From positions 1-64,000 of the forward strand of contig JAAEZG010000001.1 in NCBI GenBank assembly GCA_018222985.1: DNA of 64,000 nt. Reading direction: 5' to 3'. How positions within the stretch are numbered: position 1 is the stretch's first letter; each line of letters begins with the position of its first letter. The DNA comes from Gammaproteobacteria bacterium. GTDB lineage: Bacteria; Pseudomonadota; Gammaproteobacteria; Enterobacterales; Alteromonadaceae. The position numbers and the translations under genes were made by a program. Under the pieces are notes generated by a model that was not told the DNA's origin, did no database searches, and was given only the letters and a program-made list of their open reading frames with translations. This document shows, in pieces, positions 28,147 to 39,495 of the stretch.

Positions 28147-30351
28147 TTAACTGTTCGGCTCACTGGGTTCTGCCTGCGAGGCTAGTAACGCAGTGATGTC
28201 TTGCTTGGGTAATGGCCGCGCCAAATAATAGCCCTGTGCAATAAGACAGTCGCGCTGTATTAAAAAATCGACTTGTTGTTGGGTTTCAACACCCACGGCA
28301 CTAATTGAAATACCTACACTGTGGGCGAATTTAATCATAGTTTCTGCAATTAATGCATGCACTTTACTGTGCGGAATATCGACCATTAACGGTTGACTGA
28401 TCTTTAGCAAGCTTGGCGGGAAATTTTGCACCGCATCCATTGTCGCTTGATTTAGCCCCATGCCGTCTATGGTCAATTTCACACCGGTGTCACGCAAGGT
28501 GGAAAGAACACTGTTGTCATGATTTGCATGAGCGCAGTAGAGGTCTTCTTTTATTTCAATGTGTAAGCTTTCAGGGCCGATTTGATTTCTGCGTACATGT
28601 AATTTCAAAATTTCAGGTAGCTCAGGCAAGGCTAATTGCTTACCGGATAAATTAATGCCAATTGTTAGTTCGGTATTACCACGTTGGGTGAAGTCTGCGT
28701 AGTCACTGACCACTTGGCGAATTAAGTTATCGGTTAATGGCACAATTAAACCGGTGTCTTCTATGAGCGGAAGAAATTCTTCCGGGTAAACTAATTCGCC
28801 ATCTGGATGTTGCCACCGCATCAGTGCTTCAAAACCAACAATGCGCTGCTTGATTAGGTCATACATGGGTTGATAGTGAACAATAATGCTGTGAGTTTCT
28901 ATAGCTCGATGCAATTGCTCGAGTAACACTTGACGCTTTGATAACTCCGACTGCTGGGCGCGCGTATAGGTTGCAATGCCATGATAGTCAGCAAGTTTCG
29001 CTTGAATAAGCGCTGCGTCTGTATGTCTTAATAGGGTGTCTGCGTCGTAATCGGCATCACTAGCAAAGGCAATACCAATTGATGCGGATGCATAAATTTC
29101 GTGGCGGCCAATAAAGAATTGTGGTTTGACCAAACGAGTTAGTTCTTCAGCGAGTTCTTTGGCCTGATGTTCCGAAGCTGTCACTTGTTTAATAACCAGA
29201 AACTCATCGCCACCAATGCGCGCGATAAAGTCAAAATTATGCGGACTGCTTTGTATTCTGTGTGCTAAACGCTTTAATAATTCATCACCGACTTTGTGGC
29301 CGAGGGCATTATTGATGTCTTTAAAATGGTCAATATTCAGCTGAATTGCCACCAATTGCTGGTTGGTTGATTCAACCTCGGTGAGGCGTTCGCCTAGAAA
29401 GCGAATCAAGGCGTTTCGATTGGGCACTTCAGTTAGGCCATCATGTTCTGAAAGGTAAGCCAGTTGTTTTTCTATCTCGTCACGTTTAAGAAGGCTTTGA
29501 TTATAGTCTTCGTTGAGTTGCTGCAGCGCCTCTAATTGGCTTTCTTGTTTTCGAATACGTGCAACCAGCAGCATTAACATGCCGGTGACAAACATTCCTA
29601 TTAATGGCGTAATTAATGGATGAATAATATGTAAGTCGGAGAATTTAGTTTGAGTTGGCCACATTTCAAAGTACCAACTGCTATTAGCGACTGAAATGGT
29701 AAAGTCTGCGGCCCAATGATCTTTTAATTGCTGGTCGCCAAAAAAATTATAAATGCTCTCGTTATTTTGCTTAACCGTTGCTTGGTAGCCTTCAATTATA
29801 TGGTGGTGAACCGTTTGCTTAAGCAACTCATGGGTATCGATAATAGCCACCACAAAATAACTTTGTTGTGTGGTAACTATCGGAATAAACAAGGCTAAAT
29901 CATGCGGCCGTGATGACAGGTTGCGCGCAGGCATGAATAGTGACTCATTGCTGACTTGCTCTAATTGCGCAACATTCACTGTTGTGCCTTGATATGAACC
30001 CGCACTGACCAATTCACGACCCGACACTAAGGTTTGGGCGACAATATTGAGATCTCTGTCGACAATATTGACTTGTTTTACCGATTGATAAAACGACGCC
30101 AAGGCACTGCGCAACAGGGGTAGCTGCTGTTGTGGGGTACGGTCGCTGGTTTTCAGCAAAGCGCCAGTCAGTTCACTGGCGTACAATAATCGCACTAAGC
30201 TGCCACGAATATTGGCTTCTAAACTTGAAGCATCGGCTTGAATACGCTCTTGCATACGGCGATGATCGTAACTTTCTAACAATAGTGAGGCGAGGGCGGT
30301 TAAGCCCAAGCCAAATATTGCTGTAAATACAATCGAGCGCCAAAATTTCAT
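28147..30351 (-). CDS. Membrane sensor GGDEF-EAL protein with degenerate EAL site
   Basis: A 734 aa c-di-GMP signalling protein. TM1 is about 5-25, a periplasmic sensor region about 27-240, TM2 about 243-266, a short coiled coil, GGDEF domain about 303-460 and EAL domain about 475-720. The GGDEF motif (380-384) is intact, but the upstream inhibitory RxxD is HxxD. In the EAL domain E508, N of INLSG, K of LKIS, E of GVET and Q of QGYY are kept, yet the DDFGTG metal motif reads DGMGLN (D629, G630). This suggests a cyclase with a non-catalytic EAL. It starts 2 bp after the aacS stop, inside the leucine operon. Confidence 0.9.
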   Translation of the reverse strand: MKFWRSIVFTAIFGLGLTALASLLLESYDHRRMQERIQADASSLEANIRGSLVRLLYASELTGALLKTSDRTPQQQLPLLRSALASFYQSVKQVNIVDRDLNIVAQTLVSGRELVSAGSYQGTTVNVAQLEQVSNESLFMPARNLSSRPHDLALFIPIVTTQQSYFVVAIIDTHELLKQTVHHHIIEGYQATVKQNNESIYNFFGDQQLKDHWAADFTISVANSSWYFEMWPTQTKFSDLHIIHPLITPLIGMFVTGMLMLLVARIRKQESQLEALQQLNEDYNQSLLKRDEIEKQLAYLSEHDGLTEVPNRNALIRFLGERLTEVESTNQQLVAIQLNIDHFKDINNALGHKVGDELLKRLAHRIQSSPHNFDFIARIGGDEFLVIKQVTASEHQAKELAEELTRLVKPQFFIGRHEIYASASIGIAFASDADYDADTLLRHTDAALIQAKLADYHGIATYTRAQQSELSKRQVLLEQLHRAIETHSIIVHYQPMYDLIKQRIVGFEALMRWQHPDGELVYPEEFLPLIEDTGLIVPLTDNLIRQVVSDYADFTQRGNTELTIGINLSGKQLALPELPEILKLHVRRNQIGPESLHIEIKEDLYCAHANHDNSVLSTLRDTGVKLTIDGMGLNQATMDAVQNFPPSLLKISQPLMVDIPHSKVHALIAETMIKFAHSVGISISAVGVETQQQVDFLIQRDCLIAQGYYLARPLPKQDITALLASQAEPSEPNS

Positions 30352-30353
30352 GA

Positions 30354-32294
<1,941 letters not shown>

Positions 32295-32358
32295 TATTCT
32301 AGCGTTCCTGTTGTGCGTTTGTGTCTTACGTTTGTGTCTTACGTTAAGGTTCAGGTGT

Positions 32359-33255
32359 CTATTGAGCCAGCATGGCGTGTGCGACGTTTGAGCGCGGGCC
32401 ATGGGCAAGGTGGCGACATATATCCGCGCCGGCCTGAACAAGGTTATTCAAATCAATACCGGTTTCAATGCCCATGCCGTGCAACATGTACACCACGTCT
32501 TCCGTGGCCACATTGCCGCTGGCACCTTTTGCGTAAGGGCAGCCGCCTAAACCGGCGACCGCACTGTCAATGGTTGCAACCCCCATGGGCAAACAGCTGG
32601 CAATATTCGCGAGCGCTTGGCCATAAGTGTTATGGAAGTGAAGGGCTAAGTTCTGCATGGGAACACGCTCGGCAACGGTACTTAACATGCGTTGCGCATG
32701 CAGCGGGGTGCCAACGCCAATGGTGTCGCCTAAGGACACTTCATAGCAGCCCATATTCCATAGTGTTTCAGCGACATAAGCCACATCGCTTAGGCTAACT
32801 TCGCCTTGATAAGGGCAGCCTAGCACACAGCTGACATAGCCTCGGACCTTAATATTCTGCGCTTTCGCCGCAGCAATAACGGGCGCGAAGCGCTCAAGGC
32901 TTTCGGCAATGCTGCAGTTGATGTTTTTTTGGCTAAAGGCTTCAGACGCCGCGCCAAAAATGGCCACTTCATTGGCTTGCGCCTGCACTGCTGCTTCGAA
33001 GCCTTTTAAGTTCGGTGTTAGGGCGGCATAGGTAATGCCTGCTTGACGGTCAATGCCAGCAAACACTTCAGCGCTATCGGCCATTTGTGGCACCCACTTG
33101 GGGCTAACAAAGGCGCCGGTTTCAATGTAGGTTAAGCCTGCCTTGGCTAATGCATTGACCAAGGCAATTTTAGCTTCTACCGGCACAGCCGTTTCGTTTT
33201 GCAGGCCGTCACGTGGGCCTACTTCTACAATTTTTACCTGTTGCGGTAATGTCAT
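32359..33255 (-). CDS. liuE: Hydroxymethylglutaryl-CoA lyase
   Basis: A 298 aa TIM-barrel lyase splitting HMG-CoA into acetyl-CoA and acetoacetate. [11 protein letters not shown] (about 11-21) carries the catalytic Arg/Asp, [13 protein letters not shown] the metal-binding His pair, and [24 protein letters not shown] the mobile loop with the catalytic Cys. It ends leucine degradation and hands acetoacetate to AacS, encoded 64 bp downstream. Confidence 0.96.
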   Translation of the reverse strand: MTLPQQVKIVEVGPRDGLQNETAVPVEAKIALVNALAKAGLTYIETGAFVSPKWVPQMADSAEVFAGIDRQAGITYAALTPNLKGFEAAVQAQANEVAIFGAASEAFSQKNINCSIAESLERFAPVIAAAKAQNIKVRGYVSCVLGCPYQGEVSLSDVAYVAETLWNMGCYEVSLGDTIGVGTPLHAQRMLSTVAERVPMQNLALHFHNTYGQALANIASCLPMGVATIDSAVAGLGGCPYAKGASGNVATEDVVYMLHGMGIETGIDLNNLVQAGADICRHLAHGPRSNVAHAMLAQ

Positions 33256-33266
33256 AGCGAATTAGC

Positions 33267-35225
33267 CTATTCGTCTTTGAGGCTGATGAGCTCAGCACCA
33301 TCACTAACAAGATCGCCAGCTTGGTAATACACCTGTGCAATTTCCCCGTCACGCGGAGCGCGAATAGTGTATTCCATTTTCATGGCTTCCATGATCACTA
33401 AAGCTTGGTCGGCTTTCACGGTGTCATTGGCACTGACCATAACTTGAACCACGGTACCATTCATTGGCGCCGTTAAGCTACCAGCGGCGGTTTCTTGCTC
33501 CAGTGTGTCAGCCACATTGTGGCGCGTGAAACGTAAACTTGCGTGTTCTGTCATGACCACAATGTCGTGTTCAGTGCGCAAAATATGTGCGTTAAAACGA
33601 CGGCCGTTCTGGGTGAAAGTGAACTGTTCACCGTGCTTATCAACTTGCCATAAGGCTTTTCCACCCACTTGCTGCCAACCGTTTTCGGTTGCCGTCAACT
33701 GAATATCAAGTAGCTGCTCGCCAAACTGTAAGTTTAGGCCAAATTGACGCGGCTGGTTCACACGAAAGCTATGCTGGGTATGCCAAGGGTTTTGTGACGC
33801 GCTATGCTTTTCGTCAAAGCGCTCAGCAAGAGTTGCCATCACCGCATAGTCGTTGGCCAAAGCGCTAGTGTCGGCAAACAAGTCGTCGTGGTATTTTTCA
33901 ATAAAGCGAGTGGTGAGCTCAGCTTGGCCAAATTTTTTATGCCCAGCAATACGGCGTAGAAAGTCGATGTTGGTTCGTACCCCGGCCACGCGATAGTTGT
34001 TTAATGCTTGAATTAAGCGGCGCAGAGCAATGGTGCGGTTTTCACCCCAAACCACTAACTTAGCGATCATCGGGTCGTAGTATGAACTAACCTCGTCGCC
34101 TTCAATGACGCCGCTGTCAATTCGAATATGCTCAGAGCTAGCTGGCGGACGCAACACGTGCAAGGTGCCGGTGCTTGGTAAGAATTCGTGCTCAGGGTCT
34201 TCTGCGTAAATGCGCGCTTCAAATGAATGTCCGTTCACTTCAATTTGGTCTTGCGCAAGCGGCAGTGGCTCGCCACTGGCGACCAACAGCTGCCAGGCAA
34301 CTAAGTCTTGGCCGGTGACCATTTCGGTGACCGGGTGTTCTACTTGCAAGCGCGTGTTCATTTCCATGAAGTAGAATTTGTTGTCGGTATCGAGCAAGAA
34401 TTCAACGGTACCGGCGCCGACATAATCAATGGCTTGGGCCGCGCGCACGGCAGCTTCGCCCATGGCCACACGAGTGGAGGTGCTAATAGACGGTGCAGGG
34501 GCTTCTTCAATCACTTTTTGGTGACGACGCTGCACTGAACAGTCACGCTCAGCAAGGTATACCGCGTTACCGTGTTCGTCACAAAACACCTGAATTTCGA
34601 CGTGCCGTGGGTTGCCAATGTATTTTTCGACTAGCATTTTGTCGTTACCAAACGAGGCTTGCGCCTCACGCTTGGCCGAGTTAAATGCTTCTTCAAATTG
34701 CTTGGCATTTTCAACAATACGCATGCCTTTACCGCCGCCGCCATAGGCTGCTTTTAGCAACACGGGGAAGCCGATTTTTTCAGCTTCGCTACGCAGGGTT
34801 TCTAGGCCTTGGTCGCTACCATGGTAGCCAGGCACCAAAGGCACACCGGCTTCGCTCATGATGGCTTTGGCCGCGCTTTTTGAACCCATAGCTGCAATAG
34901 CGCTGGTTGGTGGGCCTACAAAAATAATGTTGTTACTGGCACAAGTATCAGCGAAATCTTCGTTTTCTGACAAAAAGCCATAGCCAGGGTGAACGGCGTC
35001 AGCACCGGTTAGTTTGGCTGCGGCAATGATTTTGTCCATCACCAAATAACTTTCCGCACTTGGCGCTGGGCCGATATGAATGCTTTCGTCAGCCATTTGT
35101 ACATGCTGAGCGTTGGCGTCAGCATCGGAATATACGGCGACCGTGCGAATACCAAGATCGCGAGCGGTGCGGATAATGCGGCAAGCAATTTCGCCGCGGT
35201 TAGCAATTAGCAGTTTGCGCAACAT
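33267..35225 (-). CDS. liuD: Methylcrotonyl-CoA carboxylase alpha (biotin-carrying) subunit
   Basis: A 652 aa biotin carboxylase/BCCP chain. It has the biotin carboxylase N-domain (LLIANRGEIACRIIRTA), the ATP-grasp loop KAAYGGGGKGMRIV (about 159-172), the FLEMNTRLQVEHPVTE-type active site (here FYFMEMNTRLQVEHPVTEM) and a C-terminal biotinyl domain. That domain carries the biotin Lys in IMEAMKMEYTI. With LiuB it carboxylates 3-methylcrotonyl-CoA. The BT-type middle region separates it from acetyl-CoA carboxylase AccC, which lacks the BCCP fusion. Confidence 0.96.
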   Translation of the reverse strand: MLRKLLIANRGEIACRIIRTARDLGIRTVAVYSDADANAQHVQMADESIHIGPAPSAESYLVMDKIIAAAKLTGADAVHPGYGFLSENEDFADTCASNNIIFVGPPTSAIAAMGSKSAAKAIMSEAGVPLVPGYHGSDQGLETLRSEAEKIGFPVLLKAAYGGGGKGMRIVENAKQFEEAFNSAKREAQASFGNDKMLVEKYIGNPRHVEIQVFCDEHGNAVYLAERDCSVQRRHQKVIEEAPAPSISTSTRVAMGEAAVRAAQAIDYVGAGTVEFLLDTDNKFYFMEMNTRLQVEHPVTEMVTGQDLVAWQLLVASGEPLPLAQDQIEVNGHSFEARIYAEDPEHEFLPSTGTLHVLRPPASSEHIRIDSGVIEGDEVSSYYDPMIAKLVVWGENRTIALRRLIQALNNYRVAGVRTNIDFLRRIAGHKKFGQAELTTRFIEKYHDDLFADTSALANDYAVMATLAERFDEKHSASQNPWHTQHSFRVNQPRQFGLNLQFGEQLLDIQLTATENGWQQVGGKALWQVDKHGEQFTFTQNGRRFNAHILRTEHDIVVMTEHASLRFTRHNVADTLEQETAAGSLTAPMNGTVVQVMVSANDTVKADQALVIMEAMKMEYTIRAPRDGEIAQVYYQAGDLVSDGAELISLKDE

Positions 35226-35234
35226 TGCTGGTCC

Positions 35235-36023
35235 TTATTCGTTGGTGGTTTTCCAGTTCGGTGCGCGTTTTTCTAAAAACGCGCTAAGGCCTTCTTGACC
35301 CTCTGCCGAAACCCGAATTTCTGCGATACGTTCAATGGTTAACTGCCGCGTGTTGGCATTTAATGGCTGCTGATCAACCGCCATGGCCAAACTTTTCGCC
35401 GCGGTAACTGCCGCAGGGCTATTATTAATCAGTGCCTCAATAAGCGGCTGTGCGGCCTGCTGTAAGTCTTCAGCGATATCATGAACCAAGCCAATGCGCA
35501 GCGCTTCTTCGGCGCTGAAACGCTCCGCGGTGAGCATGTAGCGGCGTGCTTGCCGAGTGCCTATGGCACGCATGACATAAGGGCTGATCACAGCCGGAAT
35601 TAAACCGATTTTAACTTCGCTTAAGCAAAAGCTTGAGGCTGGTGTTGCTAGGGCAATATCACAGCAAGCAGCTAAACCAACGGCACCACCAAACGCAGCG
35701 CCTTGTACGAGGGCGATGGTGGGTTGTGGAAGCTCATCAAGTTCTTGCATTAAGCGCGATAGCTCTGCAGCATCGGCAATATTTTCGTCATAGTCTTTGG
35801 CAGCCATAGAGCGCATCCAACCCAAGTCGGCGCCAGCCGAAAAGTTTTTGCCTTCTGAACGCAACACCAGCACACGTACTTGGTTGTTGTTGCGAACCGC
35901 TGCAAGCGCGTCAAGCAGCTCAGCGATCATGCGATCGTCAAATGCGTTATGCACTTCAGGGCGGTTCAAGGTTAACCAAGCAACATGGTCAGCAACTGAC
36001 AAAGTAATAGCGTGATAATTCAT
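35235..36023 (-). CDS. liuC: Methylglutaconyl-CoA hydratase
   Basis: A 262 aa crotonase-fold enzyme that hydrates 3-methylglutaconyl-CoA to HMG-CoA. The first oxyanion-hole strand is FSAGADLGWM (about 61-70), the second AFGGAVGLAACCDIALA, and the active-site Glu region is FCLSEVKIGLIPAVISPYV (about 131-149). Placement between the two carboxylase genes (9 bp on each side) identifies it as LiuC rather than a general enoyl-CoA hydratase. Confidence 0.95.
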   Translation of the reverse strand: MNYHAITLSVADHVAWLTLNRPEVHNAFDDRMIAELLDALAAVRNNNQVRVLVLRSEGKNFSAGADLGWMRSMAAKDYDENIADAAELSRLMQELDELPQPTIALVQGAAFGGAVGLAACCDIALATPASSFCLSEVKIGLIPAVISPYVMRAIGTRQARRYMLTAERFSAEEALRIGLVHDIAEDLQQAAQPLIEALINNSPAAVTAAKSLAMAVDQQPLNANTRQLTIERIAEIRVSAEGQEGLSAFLEKRAPNWKTTNE

Positions 36024-36032
36024 ATTTGCCCC

Positions 36033-37640
36033 TTACATGCGGAATACGCCGAACTTAGTGTCGGCAATCGGTGCATTATTTGCAGCGGCAAGGCTTAAGC
36101 CTAATACAGTGCGCGTTTGGGCTGGGTCAATAATACCGTCGTCCCACAAGCGAGCCGAGGCGTAGTAGGGGTGCCCTTGCTTTTCGTAGGTTTCAATAAT
36201 TGGCTGCTTTAATTTTTGCTCAGCGTCGGCACTCATGCTTTCGCCTTTGCGCGCTAGATTGTCTTTGGTGACTTGCGCCATAACACCTGCGGCTTGCTCG
36301 CCACCCATCACGGAAATACGTGCATTGGGCCACATAAACATCAGCGTTGGGTCATAGGCGCGACCACACATGCCATAGTTTCCTGCGCCATAGCTGCCAC
36401 CAATAAGTACCGTAAATTTAGGTACTTGCGCGCAACTTACCGCGGTCACCATTTTAGCGCCGTGCTTCGCAATGCCTTCCGCTTCGTATTTTTTACCGAC
36501 CATAAAGCCGGTAATGTTCTGTAAAAACACCAATGGAATTTTGCGCTGAGCACACAGCTCAATAAAGTGTGCGCCTTTTTGCGCAGATTCGGAGAATAAA
36601 ATACCGTTATTGGCGACAATACCTACCGGGTAGCCGTGAATACGAGCAAAACCTGTCACCAGTGTATTACCGTAGTTTTGTTTGAACTCGTCAAAGTCTG
36701 AGTCATCGACAACCCGGGCAATCACTTCACGCACGTCATAAGGCTTGCGCAAATCGGTGCCGACAATGCCGTAGATTTCTTTGGCGTCGAAGCGTGGCTC
36801 TTTCACCTCGTGCTGTGGCACGGGGTTGGCGCCTTGATAATTCAGTCGTGCGACTGAGCGGCGGGCGAGGGCAAGCGCATGCTCATCGTTCATGGCAAAG
36901 TGGTCAGCCACACCGGAAATGCGGGTGTGCACATCGGCGCCACCGAGTTCTTCGGCGCTGACTTCTTCGCCTGTTGCCGCTTTCACCAACGGCGGGCCCG
37001 CTAAGAAAATAGTGCCTTGTTCTTTCACAATAATGCTTTCGTCGGCCATGGCCGGCACATAAGCACCACCGGCGGTACACAAACCCATCACCACGGCAAT
37101 TTGCGGAATACCTTGGGCTGACATGTTGGCTTGATTGAAGAAAATACGGCCAAAATGATCGCGGTCGGGGAATACTTCGTCTTGGCGTGGCAAGTTCGCA
37201 CCGCCAGAGTCAACCAAATAAATGCATGGCAAATGGCAACGCGCTGCAATTTCTTGGGCGCGAAGGTGTTTTTTTACCGTTAATGGGTAATAGGTACCGC
37301 CTTTTACTGTGGCGTCATTGGCCACAATCATGCATTGCACGCCTTCAACCATGCCAATACCGGCAACAACGCCGGCGGCAGGCACGTAATCTTCGTAACA
37401 ATCCCACGCCGCAAATTGGCCGATTTCCAAAAATGGCGAACCACTGTCGAGTAGCTTTTCAATACGCTGACGCGCCAGTAATTTGCCGCGCGCTAAATGG
37501 CGTTCTTGATACTTCGGGCCACCGCCTTGCTTAATCTGCTCAGCTTTAGCGTACAAATCGTTGAGTACTTCTTGCATGGCTTGTTGATTGGCCACAAAAG
37601 TTTCGTCTTTTGGGTTCACTGTGCTGGTTAATACCGTCAC
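36033..37640 (-). CDS. liuB: Methylcrotonyl-CoA carboxylase beta (carboxyltransferase) subunit
   Basis: A 535 aa carboxyltransferase with the two crotonase-like halves of the acyl-CoA carboxylase beta family. It shows [16 protein letters not shown] near the start, [25 protein letters not shown] (typical of MCC), [15 protein letters not shown], and in the second half [37 protein letters not shown]. It works with LiuD. The gene is 27 bp downstream of liuA. Confidence 0.96.
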   Translation of the reverse strand: MTVLTSTVNPKDETFVANQQAMQEVLNDLYAKAEQIKQGGGPKYQERHLARGKLLARQRIEKLLDSGSPFLEIGQFAAWDCYEDYVPAAGVVAGIGMVEGVQCMIVANDATVKGGTYYPLTVKKHLRAQEIAARCHLPCIYLVDSGGANLPRQDEVFPDRDHFGRIFFNQANMSAQGIPQIAVVMGLCTAGGAYVPAMADESIIVKEQGTIFLAGPPLVKAATGEEVSAEELGGADVHTRISGVADHFAMNDEHALALARRSVARLNYQGANPVPQHEVKEPRFDAKEIYGIVGTDLRKPYDVREVIARVVDDSDFDEFKQNYGNTLVTGFARIHGYPVGIVANNGILFSESAQKGAHFIELCAQRKIPLVFLQNITGFMVGKKYEAEGIAKHGAKMVTAVSCAQVPKFTVLIGGSYGAGNYGMCGRAYDPTLMFMWPNARISVMGGEQAAGVMAQVTKDNLARKGESMSADAEQKLKQPIIETYEKQGHPYYASARLWDDGIIDPAQTRTVLGLSLAAANNAPIADTKFGVFRM

Positions 37641-37667
37641 GGTTATAACTCCTAATGCGTTAGCAAG

Positions 37668-38837
37668 TTAAGCAGATTCACTGAACAGCTCGCGGCCGAT
37701 CAGCATGCGACGAATTTCCGACGTACCGGCGCCAATTTCATACAGTTTGGCGTCGCGCAATAGGCGCCCAGTAGGGTACTCGTTAATGTAACCGTTACCG
37801 CCGAGCAACTGAATCGCGTCAAGCGCTAATTGCGTCGCTAATTCTGCGGCATACAAAATAGCACCGGCGGCATCTTTACGGGTGGTTTCGCCACGGTCAC
37901 ATGACTGCGCTACTGCGTAAACATAAGCACGAGCGGCATTTGTACGGGTATACATGTCGGCAACTTTGCCTTGTACTAATTGAAATTCGCCAATGGCTTT
38001 ACCGAATTGCTTGCGGTCATGCACGTACGGAATAACCACGTCTAAACAAGCCTGCATGATGCCGCATGGGCCCGCCGCTAACACTGCGCGCTCGTAATCT
38101 AAGCCACTCATGAGTACTTCAACACCGCGGTCAAGTTCGCCAAGAATATTTTCAGCCGGAACTTGGCAGTCTTCAAATACCAGTTCACAGGTGTTTGAAC
38201 CGCGCATGCCGAGTTTGTCGAGTTTCTGCGCAGTACGAAAACCTGGGAAATCTTTCTCAATAATGAACGCGGTAATGCCTCGCGAGTTTTTGTCTGGGCT
38301 GGTTTTTGCGTACACCACTAACACGTCAGCATCTGGACCATTGGTGATCCACATTTTGTTGCCGTTTAATACGTAGTGGTCGCCTTTTAATTCAGCCTTC
38401 AGCTTCATGCTGACCACGTCTGAGCCGGCATTGGGCTCACTCATTGCTAACGCACCCACGTGCTCACCACTGCATAGCTTCGGCAAGTATTTTTCTTTTT
38501 GCGCTTGGGTACCATTGCGAGCAATTTGATTCACACACAAATTTGAATGCGCGCCATAGCTCAACCCAACAGACGCCGAAGCGCGGCTAATTTCTTCCAT
38601 GGCAACAACATGCTCAAGGTAGCCTAAGCCAGACCCACCGAACTCTTCAGGAACCGTCATGCCAAGCAAGCCCAAGTCGCCCATTTTGCGCCATAAGTCA
38701 GCAGGGAATTCATTTTTTTCGTCAATTTCCGCAGCGCGAGGTGCAATTTCATCACGCGCAAACGCATTCACGGTTTCGCGGATCATCTCGGCCGTTTCGC
38801 CAAGGCCAAAATTAAAGGTGGTGTACTGACTAATCAT
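37668..38837 (-). CDS. liuA: Isovaleryl-CoA dehydrogenase
   Basis: A 389 aa FAD-dependent acyl-CoA dehydrogenase. The catalytic Glu is at the position peculiar to isovaleryl-CoA dehydrogenases ([13 protein letters not shown], about 246-258). The usual C-terminal Glu is replaced, as [19 protein letters not shown] shows. It makes 3-methylcrotonyl-CoA and passes electrons to ETF. The ATG overlaps the liuR stop (ATGA), with the GGAG ribosome-binding site inside liuR. Confidence 0.96.
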   Translation of the reverse strand: MISQYTTFNFGLGETAEMIRETVNAFARDEIAPRAAEIDEKNEFPADLWRKMGDLGLLGMTVPEEFGGSGLGYLEHVVAMEEISRASASVGLSYGAHSNLCVNQIARNGTQAQKEKYLPKLCSGEHVGALAMSEPNAGSDVVSMKLKAELKGDHYVLNGNKMWITNGPDADVLVVYAKTSPDKNSRGITAFIIEKDFPGFRTAQKLDKLGMRGSNTCELVFEDCQVPAENILGELDRGVEVLMSGLDYERAVLAAGPCGIMQACLDVVIPYVHDRKQFGKAIGEFQLVQGKVADMYTRTNAARAYVYAVAQSCDRGETTRKDAAGAILYAAELATQLALDAIQLLGGNGYINEYPTGRLLRDAKLYEIGAGTSEIRRMLIGRELFSESA

Positions 38838-39265
38838 AATGTCTCCTGGTTTGGTGCTGCAGAGTTTGTAGACGCCTTGCTGTTTTCTATTTCCGCAAGT
38901 TCATCGCGACAACGCTCTTCAAGGTTGCCAAGCTCTACCAATAGTACTTTGATGTCTTCAAGTTGCTGTTTTAATGACATCTTTTTGTCATCAATCAGCG
39001 CTAAAACGGTGTGTAGCTGACGCGCGCTACTGTTTTCCATATCGTACAAATCGAACAGGTTTTTCGTTTCGGATAACGAAAAACCTAAACGTTTGCCACG
39101 TAAAATAAGTTTCAAGCGCACGCGATCTTTATTGGTGTATAGCCGAGTTTGCCCCTGACGCTGAGGCGCCAACAGGCCTTGGTCTTCGTAAAAACGAATA
39201 CTGCGCGTGGTGATGTCGAACTCTTTGGCCAGTTCGCCGATGCTGTATATGGTTGGTCGGTTCAT
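38834..39265 (-). CDS. liuR: MerR-family regulator LiuR of the leucine catabolic operon
   Basis: A 143 aa MerR-type regulator. The N-terminal winged helix reads [26 protein letters not shown] (about 6-31), followed by [28 protein letters not shown] and a C-terminal dimerisation coiled coil. LiuR proteins respond to branched-chain acyl-CoA intermediates and repress liu genes in related bacteria. Here it is the first gene of the operon, so it should regulate itself through the palindrome at 39310-39325. Confidence 0.95.
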   Translation of the reverse strand: MNRPTIYSIGELAKEFDITTRSIRFYEDQGLLAPQRQGQTRLYTNKDRVRLKLILRGKRLGFSLSETKNLFDLYDMENSSARQLHTVLALIDDKKMSLKQQLEDIKVLLVELGNLEERCRDELAEIENSKASTNSAAPNQETL

Positions 39266-39299
39266 TTGTGCTTGCTTGTCTTTATTGAGAGGGTTAAGC

Positions 39300-39330
39300 T
39301 TAATGCAAGTTGACGTTAACGTAAAGGTAA
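39300..39330 (-). promoter_or_regulatory. liu operon promoter with LiuR operator in its spacer
   Basis: TTGACGTTAACGTAAA at 39310-39325 is a near-perfect palindrome (centre GTTAAC, 14 of 16 positions symmetric) and resembles the LiuR motif described for Gammaproteobacteria. On the minus strand TTACCT (39325-39330) and CATTAA (39300-39305) lie 19 bp apart with the palindrome between them. This is the long-spacer geometry MerR-family regulators act on. It lies 35 nt before the liuR start. The box assignment is mine and has not been tested. Confidence 0.7.
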
Positions 39331-39484
39331 GAAAAGCGAAAGCGATATTAGCTATTAGATACCCGATATCAGGAAAACCTGAAACATCAGATCTGATATC
39401 CGATATCCGATATCCGATATCAGGAAAACCTGAAACATCAGATCTGATATCCGATATCTAATAGCTAATATCGCTTTTGCTCTT
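39331..39484. repeat. Intergenic palindromic repeat, family 1, copy B (expanded)
   Basis: Two 23-bp perfect inverted arms (39339-39361 and 39455-39477) enclose a centre that contains a duplicated unit. The arms match the other family-1 copies. Copy B lies between the liuR promoter and the thiolase gene; its right end is 19 bp before the thiolase ATG, so the thiolase leader probably passes through or begins in it. Confidence 0.85.
39363..39450 (+). repeat. 37-bp direct repeat inside repeat copy B
   Basis: The 37-bp unit at 39363-39399 recurs exactly at 39414-39450 (period 51 bp). Each unit contains CAGGAAAACCTG and the perfect palindrome ATCAGATCTGAT. Between and after them the octamer-like CCGATATC is iterated. 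Only two units exist. Confidence 0.9.
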
Positions 39485-39495
39485 AAGGAGAGATT

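Noticed and set aside
32316-32345. 13-bp tandem duplication (CGTTTGTGTCTTA twice) between liuE and aacS
   Set aside because: Only two units. On the minus strand it contains TAACGTAAG, partly like a LiuR half-site, but there is no palindrome or promoter; probably a local slippage duplication.
39363-39450. Two spaced identical repeats that might suggest a CRISPR array
   Set aside because: Only two units, a 14-bp spacer made of the same repeat motif, no cas genes, and the units are part of a larger palindrome shared with other loci.
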